A stretch of 64,000 bases of DNA from Fomitopsis serialis (Eukaryota > Basidiomycota > Agaricomycetes > Polyporales > Fomitopsidaceae). The translations under genes and the position numbers were made by a program. The first letter of the stretch is position 1, and each line of letters starts with the position of its first letter. The notes below the pieces were generated by a model. It was not told the DNA's origin. It did not search any database and was given only the letters and a program-made list of their open reading frames with translations. This document shows, in pieces, positions 40,145 to 51,336 of the stretch. The stretch is taken from NCBI RefSeq assembly GCF_022376445.1, contig NW_025955069.1, positions 1 to 64,000 on the forward strand, read 5' to 3'.

Positions 40145-40754
40145 CGTGCGCATCTCTATGGATGACGAACTACCCGCAGACGGCGTTTCCTTCCCACTCA
40201 TCGTCACTTTCAGAAGCGACCCCAACCTCTTTTCCGCGGAGCCGTCTGCGCCATGCGCCATTGCCTTCTGCCAGCATCTTGCACTGACTCACGTGCGGAA
40301 CTTGCATGTCGCCGGGATCATCCCGCCGACATATGACGAGGACCAAACGAAGGAGTGGGTGCAACTGTTCAGCGGCTTGAGCAGTCTGACGACACTCGGC
40401 ACGGCCGGACTGGCGGCCTACCGACTCCCTGACATGCTCAAGGCGAAGATGTTGGACGACAGCGACCGGCTTTGCTTGGGCACGCTACAGCGCGCGGAGG
40501 TGGAGGCTGTCAGCTTTGGTGTGACGGAGACGTTTCGGCGCGGGGAGCCTGGAGACTTCACGGAGCAGCTGGTGCAGAGTCTCGTGATTCGGGCGCAGGA
40601 GACCTCGACGCTGGCGACACTTGTAATCAAGCGGTCGAAGTGCGTGGACCTGCCTGATGTCAAGATGCTGGAGAAGTTCGTGGGGAGTGTAGAGTGGGAC
40701 GGAGTTGTCGATGCAGATTCAGGTCAGGAGGACTTCGAGCTGAACTACTATTGA
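40145..40754 (+). CDS. F-box protein, downstream part
   Basis: This continues the frame of 29225-30413: restored codons read ESSFRVRISMDDELPADG, then GVSFPLIVTFRSDPNLFSAE, LALTHVRNLHVAGIIPPTYD and LLEKFVGSVEWDGVVDADSG-type sequence to the stop at 40754. It is the C-terminal, leucine-rich substrate-binding half. It has no start of its own, so it is silent in this haplotype unless an LTR promoter drives it. Confidence 0.8.
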
Positions 40755-41254
40755 GCGGCGGCGCGCTTGCTGCAGCCCGTCATACGACCGCGGATATATG
40801 ATGATTTTTCCTCCAGGAAGGATCCGATCTCAATGATTATAGGCACATGGATCCGGCCACGATGAGCTCCGAATCAGAGCGACCTACTATGTTCTTGCAA
40901 ACATCCTTGCTACGCTGCATCCCTCAGCGTTCCTTCCCGCAGTTGGAGTTATACTGGTGGAAGCGCCGAGTTTTCCCTTCGCACGATGGGCCACTGGCAG
41001 AGGTTAGTGAGTACGTTCTAGCCGATACCCGCTTTCGCGCAAAATGCTGGCTGATGGCTGGCGCAATGACCAAAACTCAGTGAGTACCGCGACCCTTCCC
41101 CAGAGTGGATAGTCCAGAGTTACTGACAACTTGGAGCAGCATGACGCTACTCGTTCACATGGTCCAGCGTATACGCATAAATCCCAAAGAGGCCGCTTGC
41201 ATCGTGCAATAGTTCGCTACGTGCAACCTCTTACAATTTGCTACCTTCTACAAG
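40755..41254. other. Intergenic, nothing recognised
   Basis: Convergent gap between the F-box gene and the flavin-reductase-like gene. A short plus-strand frame at 40847-41083 has no support. Confidence 0.5.
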
Positions 41255-42339
41255 TCATTCATTGCGCTTCTCGATTGCTTTCTCGATCGCACCCTGCTCA
41301 TTAGCCCATACCGGCCTCGCGATCCGGAACCCATCACCGACGCGCGAGTACGAGATGTCGCCCAGGCGCCCGACGGGCTTGAATTTTGCTGGATCGACGT
41401 TCCCGCGCTCGTCCAGCACGTTGTTGCGCACATGGATGTATTTGACATGTCCGAGAATCATCGTCGTCGTGTTCGCGCCGGATTCCGGGTCGACGATGTC
41501 GATAACTTGGAAGAGCTGTGAAGACATCATTGTTAGGCCTGTTCTGACGCGTTGAGATTGTACGTACCTCGCATTCCATGCTGAACGCGCTCTCCTTGAC
41601 GCGTGCGGGCTTGACGTGAATCTGCGCGAATATTTTGTGAATATCTGGGGAGTGCAACATGACGAAGTGCCGGGGCACGTACACTCTTTTCCTTGGTGAG
41701 ACCGCTGATCGGCCATTCGCTCACGCCCTCAGGCGCGTCTACGGATGCGACGTTCGCAGCCTCGACGAACGGTTCGCTGATGATGTTCACAGTGAAGCCC
41801 TTGGTGGCCTTGATGTTGCTCGTTGTGTCCTTGACGCGCTGCGGGCCGTTGCTGCAGCAGATCGAGACGAGGGGTGGACTGGATGTGACCTATGGGTTTG
41901 AATGAAGAGGCTTATCTGCGCTTCGAATCATATATTCGCACCATATTAAACCAACTGTTGTGCCTAGGTTAGCCAATGTCATTGTCGGGAATATTTCGCA
42001 ATCACCTGAACGGTGCGAGATTCTCAGCCCCACTCTCTGACAACGTTGATACGAATGCGATCGGGCGAGGGACGATCCCGCTGATCATGAGCGTATACAG
42101 CTTCCTGCGCACCAGGAAGTGTGAGGATACAGCGCGGGATCGAAAGAACAGTACAAAGAAACCTACAGCTTGTCCTCCTTCGCGGTGTCCACCACCTTCC
42201 AGCCAGCCTTCTCTCCTTCTATCCATGCCTTACCTGCCGGCGTGTCTGCGATCTTCTGACCGTAGGTCCACTGCGGGTTCGGCGAAAGCGTACTCTGGTA
42301 CGCGAACGAGCTGTTGAACGGTGGGATATCGGCAGCCAT
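41255..42339 (-). CDS. Flavin-reductase-like (FMN-binding split barrel) protein
   Basis: Six exons on the minus strand: 42339-42167, 42104-42006, a 22-base mini-exon 41963-41942, 41889-41683, 41621-41568 and 41515-41255, together 271 residues and in frame throughout. Key segments are LYTLMISGIVPRPIAFVSTL, FNMVTSSPPLVSICCSNGPQ, KATKGFTVNIISEPFVEAAN, VKESAFSMECE and TMILGHVKYIHVRNNVLDER. This is the flavin reductase-like domain found in fungal flavoprotein oxygenases, which bind FMN; the electron partner and substrate are unknown. The mini-exon is supported because it restores the conserved FNMV segment. All introns are GT-AG; the shortest is 42 bases. Confidence 0.85.
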
Positions 42340-42903
42340 ATCTGCGGTGTGCGATGCACTGATGCTTGGTCGATTGGACAGGCTTATGTAGGCTTTGTAA
42401 GGCGCGTATTCAGACCTTTCGAGCGTCTGTTCATCGAGCGCGTTCCCTGCAACTTATCGAGCAGACGGGGCAAAGCTCGGAGTCCGTGGACTGATAGCCT
42501 CGGGCCCGGGCTTCGGGAAGCGTGCGTGTGCTGATGGGTGAGACCATACCTCGCGGAGTGATGCTAACAGCTATGCTGTGCGAGGAAACCCCCGTAGCAG
42601 CCTGCCGCGCCATGCATCCTGCACGAACGCACGCCAAAAGGTGGGGGGTCTTTGTTGCTCGTTTCTTTTCCTTTCCGGAGGTGTCCCCACGAGCAAAGAG
42701 GATCACGACAACGGACTACGTTCGTGTAAGTTACAAGTCGAGTACATAATTACCTGGTATCCTTGCGCTGCATATCATCCTTCCCTACGCCCACCGGAGC
42801 AAGGCTAAGCATGTTCGACTGACACCCCAATAACGCTTGACACTCACCGATATCGTACATGCACCTAGATGTCACCCAAATATTGCCGCTCCCCTTCCAA
42901 AAC

Positions 42904-44819
42904 CTACAGCTTCGCCTTCTTCTCGACAGTCTCGATCCACTCCTTCAACGCCTCGTTGATCTCGTCTGGGGCCTCTAGCTGGAGCCAATGGCCCGCATCT
43001 ATCTCCTTCACCGTGAGATCTGAACACAGCTGTGTAAACGTCGGTAGCGCAAGCGCAGGCGGATTCACAGGGTCCTGCTTCGCACCAGCGTAGAACACTG
43101 GGAGCGGAAGGGTGAGTCGTTCCTGGGGGATGCCTACTACGTCTGTGTGAGCGAGAATTCGAGCAGTTAATCGGCTGGGATCTCGCCCTTGTCGTCCTCT
43201 GCGGCGAGACCGCTGAGGATCAGCTTGTACCAATTCAGCGCGCCGCCGAGCCCAACATTGACGATCATGTCTGTCAGATGCTGTTTCATCTGCGTGAAAC
43301 GCCAGCGTAAGTCCTCGGTCGCCGAAAACGAGAGCATAGCGGTCAAGGTACAGGTGGCAGTTGCCCATCATGGATGAGGCAAAGCGATGGTGGAGCATGG
43401 AGAATGGTGCTCGGCAGGAAGGTCGTCCAAACACATGCAGAGTATGATGGAGACGCTCGTGGTACTGTACTGATTGATTGGTATACAAGATGAAGTTCAC
43501 CCCTGCCAGATCATTGAACTCTACCGAACGTGGCTGCCCGGTTCAACTTACGGTCAGGCTGGCTTGCCACAGGCGCGTCGATCGCATCCCTTTGGAGCCA
43601 CCAAGTCCACCGCTTCTGAGACGCACTTAGCAGCCCGATTTGTTCGGCGTGCAAATCCAGCCTCTGATTGATGACCAACACGATAGAGGCCTCAGAAATG
43701 CTGAATACTCCGGAGACGAATCACAGGGCGGCGATGCATCGAGGTGGATTGGGCAGAGAGGAACTGGGCGGTGAAGAGTCCAGGGCAGCCGCGTGGTTTC
43801 AGGGTAACAGGGCGGGCACAGTGATGTTGCGAACGATGCTACAGCACGAAAACTCACCTCCGGAGTCACGTAGGTGGCTATCGGCATCTTCTTATCTGCA
43901 AGCAGTGCCGCTTTCGCCGCCCCAGGTACGCAGAGATCTTCCTTCCAAGTCGAAGGGTCTGCAGGGTGTATGAGCCCGATTGTCGACTCCAGCTACATAC
44001 GTGGCGCATCCAGTCAGTCGGTTGCGGGATGACAGCGAACATAGGGATCAGGAGCACTGACGTGGTCCTTCATGACTTGGTCAGTGCCATCTTCGACAAA
44101 GAACCTGGCGCATTTCAGAACGAGGTCCGCCGTGAGACCAGTCATAGCTACTCACCGCCAATAGCCCTTAGGCTCGTAGCCGATGGATTGCTTGACCGTG
44201 GCCATGGCGGTCTCGTAGTTGAAGTTCGCGAACGACGGTGTGTAGCCGACCGCGAGGAATGCGAATGCGAGGAAGCGCTCTCGGTAGTGTACAGCCAGAT
44301 GAGCTACGAGAGGTGCACCCCTGCGAGCCAAGCACTCGGTCAGTATGCCTGGATATACAGACCAATAGCGAGCATCCTCTGAGCCAATTGCTCTGGCTGA
44401 ACTTGGGACGCATATAGCCCGCTGTACTGTCTCCCCAGCAGTGCGACCATATCGCGTCTCAACAAGACATGCAGCGAGGTCCTTGCCAACTGAAGGACTC
44501 ACCAGTCATGTCCTATCACAATCGCCTTGCTCACGTTCTCCGCGTCCAGGATGTCAATCACATCTGCGCACACGGCGCTGTGCTTGTACAGGGCTGTATC
44601 TGCTGGCTTGTCCGTGCCACCGTAGCCCAGCATGTCAGGCGCAATGATTGCGTGGCCCTCCGCCTTGAAGAACGCGACTTGGTTGCTCCAGTCATACGAC
44701 GTCGACGGGAAGCCATGCACGAACAGAAGGGTCGGCTTGGACGCGTCGCCGGATGAGGAGTAGTAGCTGTACTTAACGCTGCGCCTGGTGGTGATTTCCT
44801 TGTACGACGCACGGTCCAT
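42904..44819 (-). CDS. Epoxide-hydrolase-like alpha/beta hydrolase, copy B
   Basis: Six exons on the minus strand: 44819-44503, 44320-44156, 44104-44062, 43992-43858, 43313-43187 and 43133-42904, each equal in length to its twin at 24582-26174, together 338 residues. It keeps HGFP, GYGGTDKP, the nucleophile GHDWG, LNWYK and GHWLQLEAP. The fourth intron (43857-43314) is 544 bases against 228 in copy A, through extra sequence of about 300 bases. The fifth intron starts GCGAGA where copy A has GTGGGA, so it must splice as a GC-AG intron. If it is not spliced, the protein would lose its last 77 residues with the catalytic histidine. Confidence 0.85.
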
Positions 44820-45354
44820 CTTGATGCTGGGGAAGGACAGGCAATCGTAGAACGAGATGCTTTAGTACTGCGTTTTCGCGATTTCCAGGTGTCCGCGTCA
44901 AACTGGGCTCCGGTCAACTGACCAGGCTTGCTCGTGCAATCCTTGCCAAGGATGAGGACAAAGCACCGGTACTGCCGCCATGGTACCAGAGATTGACGGT
45001 GTCGAGATTTACGCGCGCTGAGGACGTTGTGAGGAGGTTACGCAAAGGCTATGATCGCGCGGTGCTGCTGGAGGCAGTCACGGTCCAAGTTCAAGCGCGC
45101 GCTATACGCCCTGACCTTGCCTGCGACCCGGGTGCGCGCCGCTTGCCTTCCTACGCCCCTTCACGGTCGTTGACCAATCCGACTATATGCTCTATGCCTT
45201 TCAGAGGTCATCAACAGGTTTCGCGTACGATGTTCAGGAGTGAGTCTAGCGTAAGCTACCAACGCATAGAGCCCGAAGCTCAAGTTATGCAATCGCCAGA
45301 TGAACGGGGCATCGTCGGCGTAGCAGTCGTAAGCAAAGTACACCCGCTACTACC
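44820..45354. promoter_or_regulatory. Shared upstream region of the divergent reductase/hydrolase pair B
   Basis: 535 bp between the two start codons, homologous to 24012-24581. Blocks conserved between the two arms here are the best guess for shared control sites. Confidence 0.5.
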
Positions 45355-46792
45355 ATGTCATCGCAACTGCGAGAAGTACTTGTAGTCGGTCTCGGCGCAG
45401 TAGGAGCCATCTGTGAGTCGCAGAATCATCCACGCTTCGAGTTTGTTTTGAGAGGGAAGATCGCATGAAGACTCGTGGGTCCTGAAGCGAAGTGGCCAAG
45501 CGCATGTAACGGTCGTTGCACGGAGCAACTACCAGTCGGTGAAAGGTGGTGTATACGCCTAGCCTAGCGGCCGTATACTGACCTCGGCGGAAGATGATGG
45601 GCTACACTTCCTCAGCCGCAAGTACGGCGAGCACCGAGGGTGGAGGCCTGACCGACGTGGGTACACTCGTTCCCCTCCTGAGAAATAGCTCTGAACTCTC
45701 GTCCGCCAGTGTGCCGCTCTGTCGCAGAGGCAGCGGATCGCCCATATAACTACGTGGTAGTCACTACCAAGGCAATCCCGGAGCTGACCCGCACTCCAGC
45801 CCTCCTCGCGCCCCTTCTTTCGTCGCCATATTCGGATCAGTATCCTCAACCGACATACGTGTTGATGCAGAATGGACTCAACGTCGAAGTCGACCTATAC
45901 GAGGCACTCAAGAAGCTCAAGCCGAATGAGGAGCCGAGAATCATCAGCACGGCAGTTTGGATTGGTGCGGGCATGAAGGGCGGTAACGTCGTGGAACACA
46001 CCCCCGTGGAACACAATGACTTCGTCAGCCCTATCGCGTGCTGCACAACTGAGTTATGACTCAATCCTATCTAGGACCGCGTCTCGCTGGGTGTCTACCG
46101 CCCATCGCCGACAGCCACAAAGAACACGCCAGAGGAAAGCGCCCTCCTCTCCGACTTCGAGCGCATCCTCGCTGCAGGCGGCAGCCAACCCTCGATCGTC
46201 CCCGAGATCCAACGCGTCAAGTACAGCAAGAACTTCTGGAACGCCTGCCTCGGCATCACCGCCGCCCTCACCCGTTTCCCGCTCACCGCCATCTTCCGCC
46301 CGCCCCACCTCGAGCCCGGCGCAGCGCCGTCCGCCTCTTCCACACCAACTCTCCGACCCGGCGAGATCTCGAGCGCGTCACCTGCGATCGCTGACTACAG
46401 CATCCCGGCTATCCGCGCGGCGATGCAGGAGGTCTACACGCTCGGAACGGTGCTCTTCCCCGACAGCGTGGACGGCCCGGGGCTGGACCCGGAGGTGGTG
46501 GAGAACACGCTGCGCAACACGGCGCGTATACACGCGAGCCCCGACGCGAGTCACCGCGCGAGCACGCTCGTGGACGTGGAGAGCGGGCGCCCGACAGAGG
46601 TGGAGGTCATCCTCGGTGAGCTCGTACGTATGGGCCGGGCGAAGGGCGTGGCTATGCCTGTGAGTGTGATGTGTCGCTTGAATTGTTCGGCGAGAGCTTA
46701 CGCGAGTGTAGCGGCTCGAGACGCTGTATGCGCTCCTCTTGATCGTGCAGAATCAATTGTTGCGGCGAGATGGCGAGACGAAGCCGTTGTGA
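45355..46792 (+). CDS. Ketopantoate-reductase-like protein, copy B
   Basis: Six exons: 45355-45412, 45471-45545, 45594-45656, 45710-46023, 46075-46659 and 46712-46792, together 391 residues. It matches copy A in every exon length except the fourth, which has a 15-base duplication giving VEHTPVEHNDF, and the last, which is one codon shorter. The NADP-binding motif GLGAVGA and the C-domain signature (STLVDVESGRPTEVEVILGE) are intact. The donor of the fourth intron is GTCAGC where copy A has GTGAGC, a weaker site. Both copies look translatable. Confidence 0.87.
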
Positions 46793-47452
46793 GTGCTAAG
46801 GGGATAAGCTTTAGAGCTGAAGCCGGTGAGCGATCGGGTGAGCATTATGCTTTACCTGTTGTTTCTCGCTGCCGTCGTGACCGACCTGTGTTCCAGTCTT
46901 GTCGCAGCTATTGCGGGAACAATTATCATTCGGCGACATACACGGGACACACAGTTCGGCGACTACACACTCTACTGTGCATGAGAAACAGGTCGGCCTG
47001 TGGATTCAACGAGCGGTCGACATAGGTTAAGCTATTGTACAACGTGCATGCCAGTGAGCGATGAAACTCAAAATTCCTTCACACTGACACTCAGCCCACT
47101 ACGGGGAAACATGAATCACTTCCCAGGCGTAGCTTCCACCGTTGCAATCGTGTTCCCCAACCAGTACCATGCAAGGTTGCTGCCATGACACATGGCAAGC
47201 GCCACGCTGTATCGCGATGACCACATTTTAATGATTGAGTTTGAACGGTGCGTTGCTCGTCGAGCTTTAGGGACTTCAAGCCTCGTGTACATGGCCGCAA
47301 GCTTTATCGACTGAGCCTTAGCACGCGGGCGCATATAGTATGCAGGGTCCGCGAGTCATTCGTGCGGCTGCCCTTCCACACCTCCGCACCTGCCCACGCT
47401 GCGGGTCGACTACTCCTAGGTCCCTCGATACCAGGCTGCCGCTACACCTCCG
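46793..47452. other. Intergenic, partly duplicated DNA
   Basis: The first 290 bases align in reverse with 22287-22575 and are non-coding in both arms. From 47083 on I see nothing recognisable. Confidence 0.5.
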
Positions 47453-48586
47453 ATGTCTGCAAAGGGTGTACTGACTGTTTCTGCGTCCCAGGTCATGCCC
47501 ACTGGCCTGGATCCAGACATCGCCGGCCGAGCTGTCAGCCAACTTCAGGCCTGCAAGGCGGAGTTCGACGCCTGGGCCGAGGATATCGATAGCCTAGAGT
47601 AATCATCTCTCCCTGTCTGCTAAATTGCGCTGATCCTCCATGCGTTATGACTTGGACAGTCTGAAGCGGATGCCGGGGGCGTCCGCGGTGGTGACCGCGA
47701 TACACAACGCGCAGGGCACTACGCTCACCGCGCTCACCGCCGCACTGCGCGTCGTCGATGACTATCGCAAGTTCTGCGCGCTCGTCGAGGAGAATCTCCG
47801 GGACGCGAGTTACGACCCTTCCGGCGAGCTCAGATTCGATCAGCGCATCCTCACCGCCGGGGAATATACCCGCTCCTCTTCGGCACAACTCTGCGAACTC
47901 ATTCGTGAGTTGCAAGAGATTCTCGGGGATCTCAGGAAACAGGTGGAGAGGCTTGGGCAGGAAGAGAAGAAGAGGAAGGGGTGGTTTGGTAGGCTCATGG
48001 ACCGCTTTCTGGGTGCTGTCGAGGCGATTGCCCGAGCGGTACTAGCAAGCCTTGGGCTGTTTTCCCCCAACGGCGCTTTTGCGTCGGCCTTCGCGTCATT
48101 TGCGGATAGCGCAGGTTGGTTGGTTGGTAATCCCGTTTATGGTCATTTGAGGGCGAAGCCCTATGTAGACTCTAACTATACACATGTACTATACTACTAA
48201 GTTCGAAGCGATTGTGTCTAACTAGTCATTGGCTCGGTGTATCTCCGTAGAGACCACTCTGCCGGTGATAGCGCAGGTAGGTCATGCACGGTCTCATGAG
48301 AACACGGGCCGCTGGACAGAACCTAACGTCAACCTTCGCAGGCGCTGCCGCGAAGAACGCCGAGATTCGAGACTTGTTGGACAACATTCGCCACCGCGTG
48401 GTACAAGGCGTCCCTGGCGCACAGAAGTCCATGACTTCCACTCTATCCGACCAAGAACTTTTGCGGACGCAAGTCGCGCTTCGTACTAAAAGGATGCGGA
48501 CGAACCCTCAGGATGCCCAGAAGGCTGCCCAGCAGTGGCAAGTCATGACTCTACGATACGATCGCATCGCGAACCAACCTAGGTAG
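47453..48586 (+). CDS. Unknown helical protein, related to the gene at 51337-52596
   Basis: Proposed exons are 47453-47598, 47660-48122 and 48281-48586 (304 residues). The first intron (GTAATC to GGACAG) is convincing; the second (GTTGGT to AGGTAG) is inferred because it joins the downstream frame at the place expected from the paralog. The N-terminus has LQACKAEFDAWAEDIDSLD. A coiled coil (ELIRELQEILGDLRKQVERL) follows, then a basic and hydrophobic amphipathic segment (WFGRLMDRFLGAVEAIARAV, LASLGLF), then a second helical region (AEIRDLLDNIRHRVVQGVPG). No family is recognised. The layout suggests a membrane-associating helical protein. If the second intron is wrong the protein stops at 48200 (228 residues). 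Confidence 0.55.
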
Positions 48587-49430
48587 TGCCTCCTACGCCG
48601 CTACCCACTGTCCTCGATGAGTCGTGTCCGCAGCAGTATGTACAGTTGTACGCATTCTCTGTCGAGCAACTGACAGGAACATCGCTTTGAGGCGTTTGAG
48701 CGGCTTCGGCGTATGAAGGAGCGAGAGGCCGGCGATCACAGGAGTAAACAGGTGGTAATGCGCGTTCCTCATCGGGTGTGATCTCCAAGGATAATCCTCG
48801 TGTCAGTGGGCCGAGGCGGGGACGCGATGCGACGGAGGCAAGAAGGGGCAGTGAGCACAGCAGTCGGTCTACTGCGCCAGCCGATGGATCTACGCGTCAA
48901 ATTCATTTCGATCTCAGACAGCACAGCGTAAGTGATATTCGGGCTCCGAAATGGCAACGATAGCACTCTCCGAGCTTAGTAAGCTGTGTGTTGATGAGTC
49001 ATCAGAACAGCCAACAGCCCGGGTGTCGAAGCCATGTCGAAGCCCCTCCAAAGACCAATTGCGACTCGGACAGGAAGGACCGCTCTCACTCGAGGATATT
49101 CGTGGGGACTCGGAGTCCAAGGGAGTCCACCGCTGGCTGACTGAGCTATGCCGCGGACCGCGAACGGGGACGTGCGCAGCAGGGCGGCAGTCAAAATGGC
49201 GCACAGCCTCCTACGGTGGTCCGCGGCGCATCCCACCGCCGCCCCGCCCCCTCTGCACGTGGAGGCGCTCCCATTCGCCGCGAGGCTCTCGTCCGTGCTG
49301 CGAAGCACTGCATTGTCCGCCTGCTCTCTCGTGTTCGGAGCATGACTACCGCGGTATTGACTCATGGCATGTTGTTGTTTCCTGACTTGCCGATGCACCC
49401 GGCTAGGTCCCCGACACCGAGTCACCGGCC
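48587..49430. other. Intergenic, nothing recognised
   Basis: Only short frames on both strands. The right part is the upstream region of the small heat-shock gene. Confidence 0.5.
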
Positions 49431-49431
49431 G

Positions 49432-49438
49432 TATATAA
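49432..49438 (+). promoter_or_regulatory. TATA box of the small heat-shock protein gene
   Basis: TATATAA lies 104 bases upstream of the ATG at 49542, a fitting place for a strongly inducible gene. I did not find an unambiguous heat-shock element nearby. Confidence 0.6.
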
Positions 49439-49541
49439 GGCCCCGAGCTCGTTCGAGTGGCGACACCGATCCGCCCCTTTGTTTTCTGACACTCCTCCTC
49501 TCCCGTTCTCGCTCTTACGACTTACGACCAGCCTCCTCTCC

Positions 49542-50356
49542 ATGACCCGCCTTGCCTCTCCGAAGATGGCCAGAATGCAACAGTTGTCGAACGAGCATGA
49601 TCAGGAGCGCAACTTTCGGGAGCTTGACCGCATCCTCGCCCGAAGCTTCGTCCGGGAGCTCCTGCGCCACCGTGCCAGACAGCCTTCCGGACCGCCCACG
49701 GACAGACTGCTACGGCCTCGGTGAGTCGCTCTGTGCTGACCTATACGTCCTGTTCCTAACTTCGCATCCCAGGATGGACCTCTGCGATGAGCCTGCGAGC
49801 GCTTACATCGTCGCCACTCTCGAGCTGCCCGGACTCAAGCAAGAAGACCTCTCCGTGCGGATAGAGAACGGCCTGCTCGTCGTGCAAGGCGAGCGACGCT
49901 TCCGCTCGCTCGCGCGCACCCCGAGTCGCAGCCTCGCCGCAAGCCCCAGCCCCGACCCCGCCCATGCTGGACAAGGTCCGGTGGCGTCCACGAGTGCCCT
50001 CGCCCGCGCCCAGTCGGCGGAGCCGGCCTCCCGCGCAGGCTGGCCGGATGCCCAGCAGGGCCTGCCCTACGCGTATACGACCCAGGAGATCAAGTACGGC
50101 ACGTTCCAGCGGACGCTCGCTCTCCCGCTGGGCACGCAGGTACGTCGTGTGCTGCCCCACCTCGGTTCCTCCGCGGCTGACTTGGTGTTCTCCTCGCATG
50201 CAGGTCGGGCACGTACGCGCGTCGCTCACGGAGGGGATGCTCACGCTCTCGTGGCCGCGCAATCCGCACGCGGTGCCGGTCCACGCCGCCGGCCAGGACG
50301 ACGCTGCCAGTGCGAGGGCGAGAGAGCAGCCCGGATCCGTCGGGCGATCCGGCTGA
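49542..50356 (+). CDS. Small heat-shock protein (Hsp20/alpha-crystallin family)
   Basis: Three exons: 49542-49720, 49773-50139 and 50204-50356, together 232 residues. The alpha-crystallin domain begins at about residue 68 (SAYIVATLELPGLKQEDLSV, IENGLLVVQGERRF), is interrupted by an alanine- and serine-rich insert of about 50 residues, and ends with TQEIKYGTFQRTLALPLGTQ and VRASLTEGMLTLSWP. Such proteins form oligomers that hold unfolding proteins under stress. The long loop between the strands is common in basidiomycete members. The TATA box upstream fits inducible expression. Both introns are GT-AG. Confidence 0.9.
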
Positions 50357-51336
50357 GACGTGTCGCGTCGTTTGAGCATACCTGTTGCCAGCCCCGCAGC
50401 TGCAACGCCGTATGACTCATCCGGCGGGGCCTCCGTGCCGGACGCATACACGCATACACGCATACACGACGGCTTCACTTCGTGCCCGGGCACTGGGCCG
50501 GACGGCTGACGCGTCCGTGCGGTGGCCCACGCACCCCCCACTCTGTCTCTTTCTCGTTTATGTTTCCGTCATGACTCTCATGCTGCGCTCGCAGCCGGAC
50601 CTTCGTCGTTCTATCTGCCTCCATGTATATCTGATCTTGGTCACCGTACTCCCGCGTTTCTCAGTTATTGGTATGTATCACTTCCGGCTGTCCCGTACCC
50701 AAATGTACCCTACCCTCAGATTGCGAATAATCTAGATACCGTTGCACTGCTCCGCAATGCCTCTTATGGACAGAGCTTCAATCAACTGTCCCCGTAAGGC
50801 AAGACGTGCTAGCGTGTTTCGGTACGTGCGCAGTTGACAGATGTTGGCACGGTGCACGCCTGTCGTAGTCACGGTGAGTAGAGCCTTGAATCGAGTCATG
50901 CTGAATGCAACATCGCAGCTAAAACAGGTTCCAGTGCACCATCGCGGAAGGAGACATTGGGCGCGCCATGACTCGCTGTCATGTTGGTGAGACTCAACAG
51001 ACTCGAGCTTTGCTCGAGCTGACGTGATTGTCTGCAAGAAAGCGCTGATATCGTAAGCGATAACCTCCTTGAAGAGTGCTAGTGCCAGTGCTGGTGATGA
51101 GTCGGTGCGACTCACATAGGGTGGACAGTACCGCGCGGTGTGTTGCGTGATCATCCCGGTTCAGTTGTGAGACGTCTTTGTATAAGTATCTGTGTACAGT
51201 ACCAATACGCTAACGATCCGCCAAGCCGTCTTGTGGTTAGTATCCTACACGGTCGGGCGAACGCAAAATGAAAATATCAACACGAGATAGCGATTATGTA
51301 GCGACCAGACGTTTCTCAGCGCATATAGTATGAGGC
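50357..51336. other. Intergenic with a small tandem repeat
   Basis: The unit CATACACG is repeated about three times near 50443-50468. Otherwise no gene or RNA is recognised; it lies between the ends of two convergent genes. Confidence 0.5.

Larger units (their letters stand above)
42600..47082 (-). repeat. Inverted segmental duplication, arm B
   Basis: Reverse-complement counterpart of 22287-26455. It carries the same divergent gene pair and keeps the same splice pattern, but has a larger intron in the hydrolase, a 15-base insertion in the reductase and many substitutions. The non-coding flanks align too, out to about 42600 and 47082. Confidence 0.88.

Noticed and set aside
40847..41083. Short plus-strand frame after the F-box gene
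   Set aside because: No family resemblance and it lies between two gene ends; no evidence for transcription.
22287..47082. Inverted duplication as the terminal repeats of one giant mobile element
   Set aside because: The arms are whole intron-containing genes with substantial divergence, no terminal motif or target duplication is visible at their outer edges, and no tyrosine recombinase captain is present.
48284..48586. Separate small gene
   Set aside because: It lacks a convincing promoter or start and matches the C-terminal part of the paralog at 51337-51725, so it is better read as the last exon of the 47453 gene.
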